Counted from the first letter of the stretch, positions 1 through 7,107 are shown. The stretch: DNA of 13,634 nt from Gammaproteobacteria bacterium (GCA_030432795.1 JAUILW010000037.1:1-13634), one strand, 5' to 3'. Notes: a model not told the origin generated them from the sequence alone. Translations and numbers: made by a program.

Positions 1-351
1 AATCTCGTCAACCAGAAGGTGGCCGTGCGCATGCTGCACAAGTTTGGCTGCGAGGTGGATCTGGCAGGGGATGGTGTGGAAGCGCTGGACCTCTACCAGC
101 GGTTTAAGTACGACGTGGTCTACATGGACTGTCATATGCCGCGTATGGATGGTTTCGAGGCGTGCGCGGCCATTCGACGCATGGAAGCAGAGTGGCAACG
201 TCCCCCCGTGCATATCGTCGCGCTCACGGCCAACGCCATGAAGGAAGATCGGGAAGCTTGCCTCGCCGCCGGCATGGACCATTTTGTGCCCAAACCCGTC
301 ACCTTGAAGGATCTTGCGGCGTCCCTCCAGGCGTTCACCCACGAACCGTGA
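1..351 (+). CDS. Hybrid sensor histidine kinase, C-terminal receiver domain (5' end cut off by window)
   Basis: The frame is open from base 1 and ends at TGA 349-351, giving 116 residues that start inside a receiver (REC) fold. The first residues, NLVNQKVAVRML, match the stretch that follows the acidic pocket near the start of receiver domains at the C-terminus of hybrid kinases. The acidic residues themselves lie outside the window. Visible active-site parts are the phospho-acceptor Asp43 in YMDCHMPRMDG, Thr76 in ALTANA, and Lys98 in FVPKPV. No DNA-binding output domain follows: the protein stops about 18 residues after the Lys. That fits the receiver of a hybrid histidine kinase or a stand-alone CheY-like protein. 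The homology running off the left edge makes the hybrid kinase more likely. An internal GTG at 19 would cut into the fold and is not a credible start. Its signal and partner cannot be told from here. Confidence 0.88.
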   Translation, partial: NLVNQKVAVRMLHKFGCEVDLAGDGVEALDLYQRFKYDVVYMDCHMPRMDGFEACAAIRRMEAEWQRPPVHIVALTANAMKEDREACLAAGMDHFVPKPVTLKDLAASLQAFTHEP

Positions 352-365
352 TGCGCGGTGGCGGG

Positions 366-2501
366 TCAGCCTGCTGAGGCGGTTGCCGGCAGGTCCCGCG
401 CTGCTCGCCACTGCGAGGTGACGTCGACCAGACCGTCGCGGTCCAGACGTAGCACGATGTCCGCATGCCGCACGAGTGCGGGTCGATGCGCGACGACGAT
501 TCGGGTTATGGGCAGCCCGCCGATCAGGCCGGCCAGCCGTTGCTCGTTGTCTTCGTCCAGGTTGGCGGTCCCTTCATCCAGCAGCAGCACGTCAGGTTCC
601 CGGTAGAGCGCGCGCGCGATGAGCAGGCGTTGCTTCTGACCGCTCGACAGTGACGAGCCGAGATCGCCCACAAGGCTCAGGTAACCCATGGGCTGCTGGG
701 CGATCTCCTCGGCGATGCCGGCTCGTGCCGCTGCCTGTTCGATGCGCACCATGTCCGGCTTGTCGTCGAGGAAGGCGATGTTGTCGGCAATGCTCCCGGA
801 GATGAGCTGATCCTCCTGCAGCACAGCACCCACCGATTGCCGCCACAGGGGTGCGTTGTGGCGATCCAGGCGGCTGCTGCCGACGTGAATGGTACCGACG
901 CTTGGCCAGTAGAGGCCAAGCAGCAGCTTCAAAAGCGTGGTCTTGCCAGCGCCGGAAGGGCCGACGATGGCAACCATGCGTCCTTCAGGTACCAGGAGGT
1001 CGATATCGCGCAATACGTCCGCGTCGAAGTCCGCGTAACGGAAACCCAGGCCAGCCAAGCGGATGTCTCCTTTCGGTGGATCGGCAGCTAGAACACGCTT
1101 TTCGCTCACATCCCGCTGCTGCCACATGATGTCTGCCAGGCGTTGAAGGTGCAGATCCAGCAACTTGAAGCTGATGATGTGATTCACCAGGGAACCGGCG
1201 TGATCGGCGAATTGCGACTTGTACGACAGGAACGCGAACAGCGCGCCGAGCGTCAGTGCCCCATCACCTGTGAGGATTGCGGTTGCTGCCAGATAGATCA
1301 CGAGAATGTGCTGTGCACCTTCCAGAAGCTGCTCCGCCGTACTCATATGAATACCGAACCGGGCGAGCGAAAGCCGCGCGTTCACCAGCTCCGCGAACAC
1401 CGCCGACCAGCGTTGCAGGCGAAGCGGTTCGCCGCCCACGGTGCGCAGTGACTGCACGCAGCGCAGCGTTTCGATGTTCAGCGTCTGTTCGTTGGCCTCC
1501 TTGCCGATCGCCGTTTCCTGTAGCCGGCGCTGATGGGGAAAGCAGACCAGCCGTAGCGCCAGCACCGCGAGGGAGAACGCCAGGACGATCCAGGCCAGCG
1601 TTGCGTCGTACACGAACAGCACGAACACCGTCAGCACGACGACGAGAGCGTCCACCAGCGCCGATACGACCGTCGTGGTCAGGGCGCTCTGCAGCGCCTG
1701 CACGGAGTTGAAGCGCATGAGTATGTCGCCGGTATGACGCTTCTCGAAGTAAGCCAGGGGCAGGCGGATGAGGTGCGTCATGATGTTGCTGGTCAATTGG
1801 TAGGACAGCCTGCTGCCTACGATGCTGATACACCATTGGCGCACCGCGTTGGTGGCGGTCTGAAAGAGCATCATGAATGCAAGGCCGGCACAGATGGCTG
1901 TCAGCAGATGTTCGTTGCGCTGGGTGAGCACGCCATCGACGATGAGCTGAAAAACGTAAGGCAGCGCGAGTGCTGCGACCTGCAATAGCAACGACAGTGC
2001 GAAGAGCTCGCTGACGACACGTGGCAGGCCCTGCACGGAGCCGAGCAGTTTTTTCATGCGGGGCCGCTCCATCTCGCGCCGGCGGCTGAAGTTGGCGGCA
2101 GGCGCGAACTCGACGGCCACACCGGTGAACTTCTCCGCGAATTCCTTGTGCGGCACGAAGCGTTTGCCGAGCGCAGGGTCGTGCACTTCGAAACCCCGCC
2201 GATGGCAGCGAGCGAGCACCACGAAATGGTTCATCTGCCAGTGCAGAATCGCCGGCCTCTGCAGGCGCTCGACCTCGTGCAGATCCAGGCTGTAGGCACG
2301 GGCGGTCAGACCGATGGCTTCTGCCATGCGGATGATGTCGGCCACCGTGCTGCCTTTCAGGGACAGGGAAAAGCGCTGCCGGGCGCGGATCAGATTGAGT
2401 TCGTGACCGTGGTAACCGGCGATCATGCACAGCGCCGCCAGGCCACATTCGCTGGACTCGCTCTGCAGGATCACCGGTAGCCTGCGCGGCATGGATATCA
2501 T
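366..2501 (-). CDS. C39-peptidase ABC exporter (bacteriocin/type I secretion permease-ATPase, CvaB/RaxB-like)
   Basis: This 711-residue inner-membrane protein combines the three parts of peptidase-containing exporters that cut and export double-glycine leader peptides. The N-terminal C39 peptidase (about 1-130) keeps all expected residues: Gln13, Cys19 in SSECGLAA, His92 in MNHFVVL and Asp108 in VHDPA. The transmembrane domain spans about 160-450, with hydrophobic segments near 163-187, 198-214, 278-298, 302-320 and 395-411. The ATPase domain (about 475-700) has Walker A GPSGAGKT at 514-521, Q-loop Gln562, signature LSSGQ at 618-622, Walker B VLLLDE at 638-643 and switch His672. I chose ATG 2501 because it overlaps the hlyD-type stop (ATGA) and has GGAGG ten bases upstream; an in-frame GTG at 2537 lies further inside the upstream gene. 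The length is normal for the family. The leader peptidase implies a double-glycine substrate, but none is seen nearby. Confidence 0.95.
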   Translation of the reverse strand: MISMPRRLPVILQSESSECGLAALCMIAGYHGHELNLIRARQRFSLSLKGSTVADIIRMAEAIGLTARAYSLDLHEVERLQRPAILHWQMNHFVVLARCHRRGFEVHDPALGKRFVPHKEFAEKFTGVAVEFAPAANFSRRREMERPRMKKLLGSVQGLPRVVSELFALSLLLQVAALALPYVFQLIVDGVLTQRNEHLLTAICAGLAFMMLFQTATNAVRQWCISIVGSRLSYQLTSNIMTHLIRLPLAYFEKRHTGDILMRFNSVQALQSALTTTVVSALVDALVVVLTVFVLFVYDATLAWIVLAFSLAVLALRLVCFPHQRRLQETAIGKEANEQTLNIETLRCVQSLRTVGGEPLRLQRWSAVFAELVNARLSLARFGIHMSTAEQLLEGAQHILVIYLAATAILTGDGALTLGALFAFLSYKSQFADHAGSLVNHIISFKLLDLHLQRLADIMWQQRDVSEKRVLAADPPKGDIRLAGLGFRYADFDADVLRDIDLLVPEGRMVAIVGPSGAGKTTLLKLLLGLYWPSVGTIHVGSSRLDRHNAPLWRQSVGAVLQEDQLISGSIADNIAFLDDKPDMVRIEQAAARAGIAEEIAQQPMGYLSLVGDLGSSLSSGQKQRLLIARALYREPDVLLLDEGTANLDEDNEQRLAGLIGGLPITRIVVAHRPALVRHADIVLRLDRDGLVDVTSQWRAARDLPATASAG

Positions 2502-3730
2502 CGTCGCCAGGCCTCCAGCAGGGGCTCGATCAGCCACTCCCAGGCGCTGCGTCGTTCGAGCTGTACGTCGGCGTCCACACGCATGTCCGGCTGCAAGGGA
2601 TAGGTGTGGTCCGCGATAGTGAGGCTCGACTGCTCCAGTTCTGCAATCACCCTGAACACATAGCCGCCTGCCGCCGCTAACGCGGGAATGTCGCGGCGAT
2701 CCTCGAGCACCGCATTCACCGTGCGCACAGTGCCCGCCAGGGTTCCGAATTTCTGGTGCGGAAAGGGCTCTACGCGGATGCGTACCGGCTGGCCGGGTTG
2801 CACGTATCCCAGAGCGCTCGAGGGGAGAAACAACTCTGCCTGCAGCTGGCTGCCATCGGGCACGATGGTGGCTTGGGAACGCATGGCCTCAGCGTAGTCT
2901 CCGGCCTTTGCTCGCAGCGCGCTCAAACGGCCGCTGACCGGCGCGCTGAAGGCATCGGTACGGCCGATGGTGAACTGCACGTGGCGCTGGTCCAGGGCAA
3001 TAGCCTCCTGGCGGAGCGCTGCCAGCTGACCGGCAAGGGCGGCGCGTTCCGTCGCTTGTTCGGAGGGCAGATTGTCCAGTTCGGTCGCCAGGCGCTCTGC
3101 CGCCTGTTCGAGCACCGTCTGCTCCCGCTGCTCGTCGAGCAGGCCAGCTTCTGCCTGCTCGATGTCCAGACGTGCCACGGCGCCTTTTTCGAATACAGTT
3201 CGCAGCGACGCGATGGTGCTGCGAGCGATGTCCACACGCTGCTGTTGCAGGAGCAGGGCGGTGTGCGCCGCTTCGAGCTGTCCCTGAAGTGCCCGCCTGC
3301 GTTGCGCGTATCGGCTATCGGTCAGCCTCTGCTGATCTTCCAGGCTCGTGACGCGCAGTTGTACGGCGTCGCGCTCATCATCGAGGAGGCGATAGTACTG
3401 ACCGGGTGCGCCGCTCGAGCGCTCCGTATCGTAGGTGATCTCGAAAAGCGGCGTGCCGCGGGTTACATGCTCGCCTGCACTTGCGTGTACAGCGGCAATA
3501 TAGCCAGCCCGGTTCGGACGGATGTTGATCAGGCCTTTGTCCGGCGCGAGCCACCCCCATGCGGTGACCGATCGGTGCAGGTCGATCTGGGTGAGGAGCA
3601 GGGTGCTGATGGCTGCGAGCGAGACGGCACCTCCCACGTAGGTACGCCAGCCCGGCGGCCCGTAGATGAGCATGCGGCTCGGTTCGTGTTTGCTGGCTTG
3701 TGCAAGCGCTTGCTGGCGGAATAGCGACAT
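2498..3730 (-). CDS. HlyD-family membrane-fusion (periplasmic adaptor) protein of the C39 exporter
   Basis: This 410-residue protein should bridge the ABC exporter to an outer-membrane channel. The N-terminus is cytoplasmic (1-29), followed by one membrane anchor (about 31-49). A lipoyl-type half motif is near 66-100, where GLINIRPNRAGYIAAVHASAGEHV has the usual spacing. A long Gln/Glu/Arg/Leu-rich coiled-coil hairpin covers about 112-250. The second lipoyl half is at about 260-285 (FSAPVSGRLSALRAKAGDYA), and a beta-barrel/membrane-proximal region follows (about 290-390). Length and order fit CvaA/RaxA-like adaptors of peptidase-containing exporters. The stop overlaps the exporter start by ATGA, so the two are translationally coupled. 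The start is ATG 3730. No good Shine-Dalgarno sequence precedes it, so the exact start is less certain than the identity. Confidence 0.93.
   Translation of the reverse strand: MSLFRQQALAQASKHEPSRMLIYGPPGWRTYVGGAVSLAAISTLLLTQIDLHRSVTAWGWLAPDKGLINIRPNRAGYIAAVHASAGEHVTRGTPLFEITYDTERSSGAPGQYYRLLDDERDAVQLRVTSLEDQQRLTDSRYAQRRRALQGQLEAAHTALLLQQQRVDIARSTIASLRTVFEKGAVARLDIEQAEAGLLDEQREQTVLEQAAERLATELDNLPSEQATERAALAGQLAALRQEAIALDQRHVQFTIGRTDAFSAPVSGRLSALRAKAGDYAEAMRSQATIVPDGSQLQAELFLPSSALGYVQPGQPVRIRVEPFPHQKFGTLAGTVRTVNAVLEDRRDIPALAAAGGYVFRVIAELEQSSLTIADHTYPLQPDMRVDADVQLERRSAWEWLIEPLLEAWRR
2512..2516 (-). promoter_or_regulatory. Ribosome binding site of the C39 ABC exporter
   Basis: GGAGG on the - strand lies ten bases before ATG 2501, inside the end of the HlyD-type gene. 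It favours this start over the in-frame GTG at 2537. Confidence 0.55.
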
Positions 3731-3768
3731 TCACGCAGTGTGCCGTTGACAGGTCGCGAACTCAGGGT

Positions 3769-3795
3769 CTGATTGCCTGAATATCTATCAGTCAA
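3769..3795 (-). promoter_or_regulatory. Candidate promoter/operator of the hlyD-ABC exporter pair
   Basis: The 110-base gap before the HlyD-type gene is the widest on the - strand. It holds TTGACT (3795-3790), a near-consensus -35 box, overlapping one arm of a small inverted repeat CTGAT(13 bases)ATCAG at 3769-3773 and 3787-3791. Extended to 7-base arms, the repeat matches at 6 of 7 positions. No convincing -10 box follows at 16-18 bases. A separate promoter for the exporter is therefore plausible but weakly supported. Confidence 0.25.
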
Positions 3796-3840
3796 ACCAC
3801 CGGCGCGGATGCGGTGCAGGCGTACAGTGTCGCAGCTGTG

Positions 3841-4617
3841 TTAGCCGTCAGCGGCGCTGCAGCGATCTGCCGAGGCATGTGAGAACTTGTAGCGGACCCA
3901 TGCGCTGCTGGCGTTACTGCGGCCAATCTCGCGAGCATCGGTGAAGAGCAGCACTACACCGTCCATGGGCGTATCGCTGCCGCGTTGGGTGAAACGATGA
4001 CGGTAGTCTTCCGCGACGCGCGCCAGGGGCTCGCATTCGTCCTGTGCATCGCCTTTCCGGCCCTGCAGCACGACAAAAACCCGTAGTGACTCACCGTAGC
4101 TCGTGGTCACGGTGTCGGTCATCGATACCCGGTAGCGAGGTAGCAGCAGCGGTGCGGCCAGCACGGCGAGCAGAACGATTGCTGCAGGACCGAAGCGCAT
4201 GAGCTGGCGCGCGCGGCGCGACCAGGGGTTTGCCGAAGAGCCCGGTACGAATACCGTCGCAGCGTAGGCGGTCAGCGCGTCCACCACCAGGTAGAGGTTC
4301 AGCGGCAAGCCGCGTGCGGCCTCGATGAGCAGGTAGACCGCAGCGACGCCGCCGAGGGTGCCCAGGGCGCAAAGCCGTGTTGCGGCGCCCCAGCGGCTGG
4401 GTTCCCGGGCGGTGGCGGCGAGCAGGGCGCCGAACACGGCGAGCCCGGGCAGGTGCATCAACCCCCAGCCCAACGGTAGCGGCAGCGCATACTCAAAGAA
4501 AACTGCTCCACCGCCCCACAGAGAAGGCATGTCGAGCCCCGCAGCGATGGCGCCCGAGAGAACGCAGGCAACGACCGCCCAGAAGCCAACCAACAGTGCA
4601 GCCGATCTTGCTCTCAC
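3841..4617 (-). CDS. Unrecognised five-helix membrane protein with C-terminal soluble domain
   Basis: I do not recognise this 258-residue protein. Hydrophobic segments near residues 7-26, 46-68, 82-99, 105-124 and 144-160 suggest five membrane helices. The basic N-terminus (VRAR) would be cytoplasmic, which places the soluble tail (about 161-258) in the periplasm. The tail starts YRVSMTDTVTTSYGESLRVF, alternates polar and hydrophobic residues like a small alpha/beta domain, and has two cysteines (195, 253) that could pair. The start is GTG 4617, overlapping the stop of the flavoprotein gene (GTGA). The frame stays open upstream as far as 5355, but that part reads as low-complexity Arg-rich sequence over the flavoprotein gene, so it is not coding. 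No Shine-Dalgarno sequence is visible, so translation is probably coupled to the upstream gene. It may anchor, transport for, or sense the product of the cassette; that is inference. Confidence 0.75.
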   Translation of the reverse strand: MRARSAALLVGFWAVVACVLSGAIAAGLDMPSLWGGGAVFFEYALPLPLGWGLMHLPGLAVFGALLAATAREPSRWGAATRLCALGTLGGVAAVYLLIEAARGLPLNLYLVVDALTAYAATVFVPGSSANPWSRRARQLMRFGPAAIVLLAVLAAPLLLPRYRVSMTDTVTTSYGESLRVFVVLQGRKGDAQDECEPLARVAEDYRHRFTQRGSDTPMDGVVLLFTDAREIGRSNASSAWVRYKFSHASADRCSAADG

Positions 4618-5753
4618 AAAGCGGTTTTGGGGTCGATGCCGAGCATCACCTTGCCGGCTACCTCGAAGATCTGCTGCCCCACCATGGCGTGCTGGGTGGA
4701 TACGTGCACGTCGCGGAAACACTTCTGCAAGCGGCTGGTCTGGTAGATGGCCGTGCCGCCGGCGGCGTGATAGAGGCGATCCACCGCATCCACTGCTGAC
4801 CAGGTGGCGTGCGCCGCAGCCAGGCGCAGGGTTGCTTTGCCGTCCAGTGGAATTTTGCCGTTCGTGGCCGCAAGCGCCCAGGCATCGTTTATGCCGCTGT
4901 GCAGGTAGGCGCGGGCGGAGCTGACCCGGGCGCGTGCCATGGCCAGGTCCTTCTGTGCGGCTTCCCGAGCGGACAATGGCCGCCTGCTCCCGGTTGGTAC
5001 TTTTTCCGTGGCAAGCGCGGTGAACTCGTCGATGGCGCGCTCGGCGATACCAAGGCTTACGGCGCATACGCCGAGTGCCAGCAGGCCCAGGGTGGGAAAG
5101 CGATACAGCGGTGTGCCGAACCGCGGATGTCCGCCGATCACCGCCCAGCGGCCGGCGGGTACGAAAGCGTCGTTCACTTCGATGTCGTTGCTGCCTGTGC
5201 CGCCGAGGCCTGCCACCTGCCAGTTGTCGTGGATGGTGACGTCTTCGCGGTCGAAAAAGGCCGCCACCACCTCTGCAGGACCGGAATCGTCTTCTGCCAG
5301 CATGGTGCCGCCGAGTATCCACCGGGCGTTGTGGCTGCCGCTGCCGAAGGGCCAACGGCCGGAGATGCGCAAGCCGTCACCTTCCCGCTTGCCGTGGCCG
5401 TAGGGTGCGGCGACACCGACGGTGATGGCGGTGGCGTCATCTTCGTACATCGTGCGCGCCCAGTGGTCGGGAAGCGTTGCCGACAGCGAGCTGGTGGTGT
5501 TGGCGATCATGACGAACCAGCCCGTTGCGGAGTCCGCTCGCGATGCTTCGATGAGCAGCTCAACGAACGTGCTCGGGTGCGTCTCCAGGCCGCCATATTC
5601 GATCGGTACCAGAAGCTTGAGGATCTTTGCCGCTGCCAGATCGCGCGCCAGCTCGTCTGGAATGCGGCCAGCCTGCTCGATACTGGTGGATTGCGCATCC
5701 ACCCGCTCCAGAAACGGGGTGAGCCGATGGATGATGTCCTGGTCGATGGTCAA
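4614..5753 (-). CDS. Acyl-CoA-dehydrogenase-fold flavoprotein, group D monooxygenase-like (HsaA/C2-type)
   Basis: This 379-residue protein has the three-part acyl-CoA dehydrogenase fold. A helical N-terminus (about 1-110) contains PIEYGGLETHP and the SRADSATGWFVMIANT segment. A beta-barrel middle domain (about 111-215) has GRWPFGSGSHNARWILGG and VAGLGGTGSND. The C-terminal helical bundle (about 230-370) has the FRDVHVSTQHAMVG stretch typical of the second acyl-CoA-dehydrogenase C-terminal family. That family includes flavin-dependent aromatic and steroid hydroxylases such as HsaA, which use reduced flavin from a separate reductase. I do not see the catalytic Glu pattern of classical fatty acyl-CoA dehydrogenases, so hydroxylation or a related oxidation is more likely than beta-oxidation. 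The start is TTG 5753: it overlaps the upstream stop (TTGA), has GAGG seven bases before it, and gives the expected N-terminal helix. No reductase partner is in the window. The substrate is unknown. Confidence 0.88.
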   Translation of the reverse strand: MTIDQDIIHRLTPFLERVDAQSTSIEQAGRIPDELARDLAAAKILKLLVPIEYGGLETHPSTFVELLIEASRADSATGWFVMIANTTSSLSATLPDHWARTMYEDDATAITVGVAAPYGHGKREGDGLRISGRWPFGSGSHNARWILGGTMLAEDDSGPAEVVAAFFDREDVTIHDNWQVAGLGGTGSNDIEVNDAFVPAGRWAVIGGHPRFGTPLYRFPTLGLLALGVCAVSLGIAERAIDEFTALATEKVPTGSRRPLSAREAAQKDLAMARARVSSARAYLHSGINDAWALAATNGKIPLDGKATLRLAAAHATWSAVDAVDRLYHAAGGTAIYQTSRLQKCFRDVHVSTQHAMVGQQIFEVAGKVMLGIDPKTAL

Positions 5754-6178
5754 AATAGAGCCTCGTTGCGAAACGCCAGGTGGAGCGTGCGGCGGGCGAT
5801 CAGCCAGCCTTCGTCAGTGCGCTGGTAACGGTCTTCGTAGTGGCCGACCGCGGCGGGCTGATCCAACGGTGCAGGTCCTCTCTGCTGGGAGGCTGCCCCC
5901 ACATGGCGATAGATGGTGACGTAGTTCATGCCGCGGGCGTTGTGCTCATCGAGCGGCTCCACGTGCACGTTGGTGATGATATGGCGGCTGCGCAGAGTCG
6001 CGGGCCGCTTCATACAGGATTCGAAGATTGCCCGACGGCCGTGCACCGGCTTGCCGACATTGAGTTCGCCGTCCAGCGTAAAGAGTGCCGAGAAGCCTTC
6101 GTAGTCGCGGAAGTCGATAAGACGGGCGTAGGCATAAGCCAGCCGCGTGCAGGCCGCTTCGATCTCAAGCAGATTCAC
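5750..6178 (-). CDS. SnoaL-like (NTF2-fold) protein
   Basis: This 142-residue protein belongs to the cone-shaped NTF2/SnoaL superfamily. Residues 5-35 (IEAACTRLAYAYARLIDFRD and on to SALFTLDGEL) give the usual N-terminal helix pair and the start of the pocket. GKPVHGRRAIFESCM (42-56), RSRHIITNVHVEPL (64-77) and YEDRYQRTDEGWLIARRTLH (114-133) follow the order of the SnoaL_4 type. His66 and the Asp/Tyr pair near 22-26 are candidate pocket residues. Members include polyketide cyclases, dehydratases and small subunits of ring hydroxylases, so the fold alone does not fix a reaction. The start is GTG 6178, overlapping the upstream TGA (GTGA) with GAGG seven bases before it. The frame runs open to 6307, but the extra residues are Arg-rich and lie over the deacetylase gene. 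Tight coupling to a flavoprotein suggests they act on the same compound. Confidence 0.85.
   Translation of the reverse strand: MNLLEIEAACTRLAYAYARLIDFRDYEGFSALFTLDGELNVGKPVHGRRAIFESCMKRPATLRSRHIITNVHVEPLDEHNARGMNYVTIYRHVGAASQQRGPAPLDQPAAVGHYEDRYQRTDEGWLIARRTLHLAFRNEALF
5761..5764 (-). promoter_or_regulatory. Ribosome binding site supporting the TTG start of the flavoprotein
   Basis: GAGG on the - strand sits seven bases before TTG 5753. The next plausible start is GTG at codon 18, inside the first helix, so this site decides for the rare TTG. Confidence 0.55.
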
Positions 6179-7107
6179 AGAAGTGCCTCGACGTGCGTGT
6201 GCGCGCTGCTGGCCAGAGCCGCAAGGTCGTAGCCGCCTTCTAAAGCGGAGACGATGCGGCCCTGAGCCGATCCTTCGCTCAGCGCGACGATATGCCGGGT
6301 GATCCACTCGTAGTCCGACTCATCGAGCAGCAAACCGCCGAGGGGGTCCAGCCGGTGGCCGTCAAAGCCGGCGGAAATGAAGACGAGCTGCGGTGCGAAT
6401 TCCTCGATTCTGCGAAACCAGCTCGCCTCCACCGCACGCCGAAACGCAGGGCCGGCAGTGCCTTCCGGGAGCGGTGTGTGCACGATATGGTCCCGCACCA
6501 CGTCGTGTAAGCGGTGCGGATAGAACGGGTGCTGGTAACTTGAACAGACCAGCACACGCGGATCATCGGCGAAGATGTCCACCGTACCGTTGCCGTGGTG
6601 CACATCGAAGTCGAGCACTGCCACACGTTCGATGTCCGGCTGTGTCAGCGCCCAGGCAGCTGCCACACTGATGCTGTTGAAGAAGCAGAAGCCCATACCG
6701 GCGTCGTGCTCGGCATGGTGGCCGGGTGGGCGCACGGCGCAGAACGCGCGAGTGGCGTCACCCGCCAGCACCGAACGTGTGGCGTCGAGCAGGGCACCTG
6801 CGGCGCGCAGGGCGGCGTCGAGGCTTGCCGGGCACAGGGCAGTGTCCGGATCGAGCTGCTGCAGGCCTTCGGCAGGTACCAGCCTGCTTAGCAGGTCGAG
6901 ATAGGCACCATCGTGCACGCGGGCGATGTCTTCGCGTGGCGCTTGCGAAGCTTCGCGGTAGGTGAGTGACGCCGCGATTCCGGTGCGTTCGAAGTGGGCG
7001 AGCAACTCGGCCAGACGCTCGGGACGCTCCGGATGGCGCGGCTGCATGGCGTGCTCCAGGCACGCAGCGTGGGAATAAAGCAGCATGGCCGCATTGTGCG
7101 GGGTCAT
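6175..7107 (-). CDS. HDAC-fold zinc-dependent deacetylase/amidohydrolase (class II-like)
   Basis: This 310-residue protein is a complete member of the arginase/deacetylase fold, close in length to bacterial class II-like deacetylases. The catalytic His pair is His130-His131 in RPPGHHAEHDAGMGFC. The zinc ligands are Asp168 and His170 in DFDVHHGNGT and Asp249 in SAGFDGH. The transition-state Tyr is Tyr293 in ALEGGYDL. HPERPERL (25-32) is the usual N-terminal motif. Family members remove acetyl or other acyl groups from lysine, polyamines or small amides; the substrate cannot be read from sequence. The start ATG 7107 has no clear ribosome binding site, and ATG 7086 is an alternative. The stop overlaps the SnoaL-like start (GTGA), which makes this the first gene of a four-gene coupled cassette. 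In that setting a small-molecule substrate is at least as likely as acetyl-lysine on proteins; that is inference. Confidence 0.93.
   Translation of the reverse strand: MTPHNAAMLLYSHAACLEHAMQPRHPERPERLAELLAHFERTGIAASLTYREASQAPREDIARVHDGAYLDLLSRLVPAEGLQQLDPDTALCPASLDAALRAAGALLDATRSVLAGDATRAFCAVRPPGHHAEHDAGMGFCFFNSISVAAAWALTQPDIERVAVLDFDVHHGNGTVDIFADDPRVLVCSSYQHPFYPHRLHDVVRDHIVHTPLPEGTAGPAFRRAVEASWFRRIEEFAPQLVFISAGFDGHRLDPLGGLLLDESDYEWITRHIVALSEGSAQGRIVSALEGGYDLAALASSAHTHVEALL
6186..6189 (-). promoter_or_regulatory. Ribosome binding site supporting the GTG start of the SnoaL-like gene
   Basis: GAGG on the - strand sits seven bases before GTG 6178, inside the end of the deacetylase gene. It has the same core and spacing as the site before the flavoprotein gene and decides against the longer upstream frame. 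Confidence 0.55.

Noticed and set aside
366..377. TCAGC-CT-GCTGA palindrome at the end of the exporter gene
   Set aside because: A two-base loop cannot form a normal hairpin and no T run follows. Probably chance, coding-driven sequence.
1264..2448. A 394-codon open frame on the - strand inside the ABC exporter
   Set aside because: It is a shifted frame of the exporter gene with Arg/Ala-rich translation and no motifs; the exporter frame has complete peptidase and ATPase motifs.
3731..3840. Possible small precursor peptide for the C39 exporter
   Set aside because: I found no frame here with a start, a ribosome binding site and a double-glycine leader on either strand.
4618..5355. Upstream extension of the membrane protein frame
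   Set aside because: It stays open only because of high GC. The translation is Arg-rich and low in complexity, and the region encodes the well-conserved flavoprotein in another frame of the same strand.
4809..5828. A 339-codon open frame on the + strand opposite the flavoprotein
   Set aside because: Antisense GC shadow with no recognisable domain or credible start signal.
6179..6307. Upstream extension of the SnoaL-like frame to 6307
   Set aside because: The extra residues are Arg-rich with no fold and overlap the deacetylase C-terminus. GTG 6178 has a ribosome binding site and a 4-base overlap.
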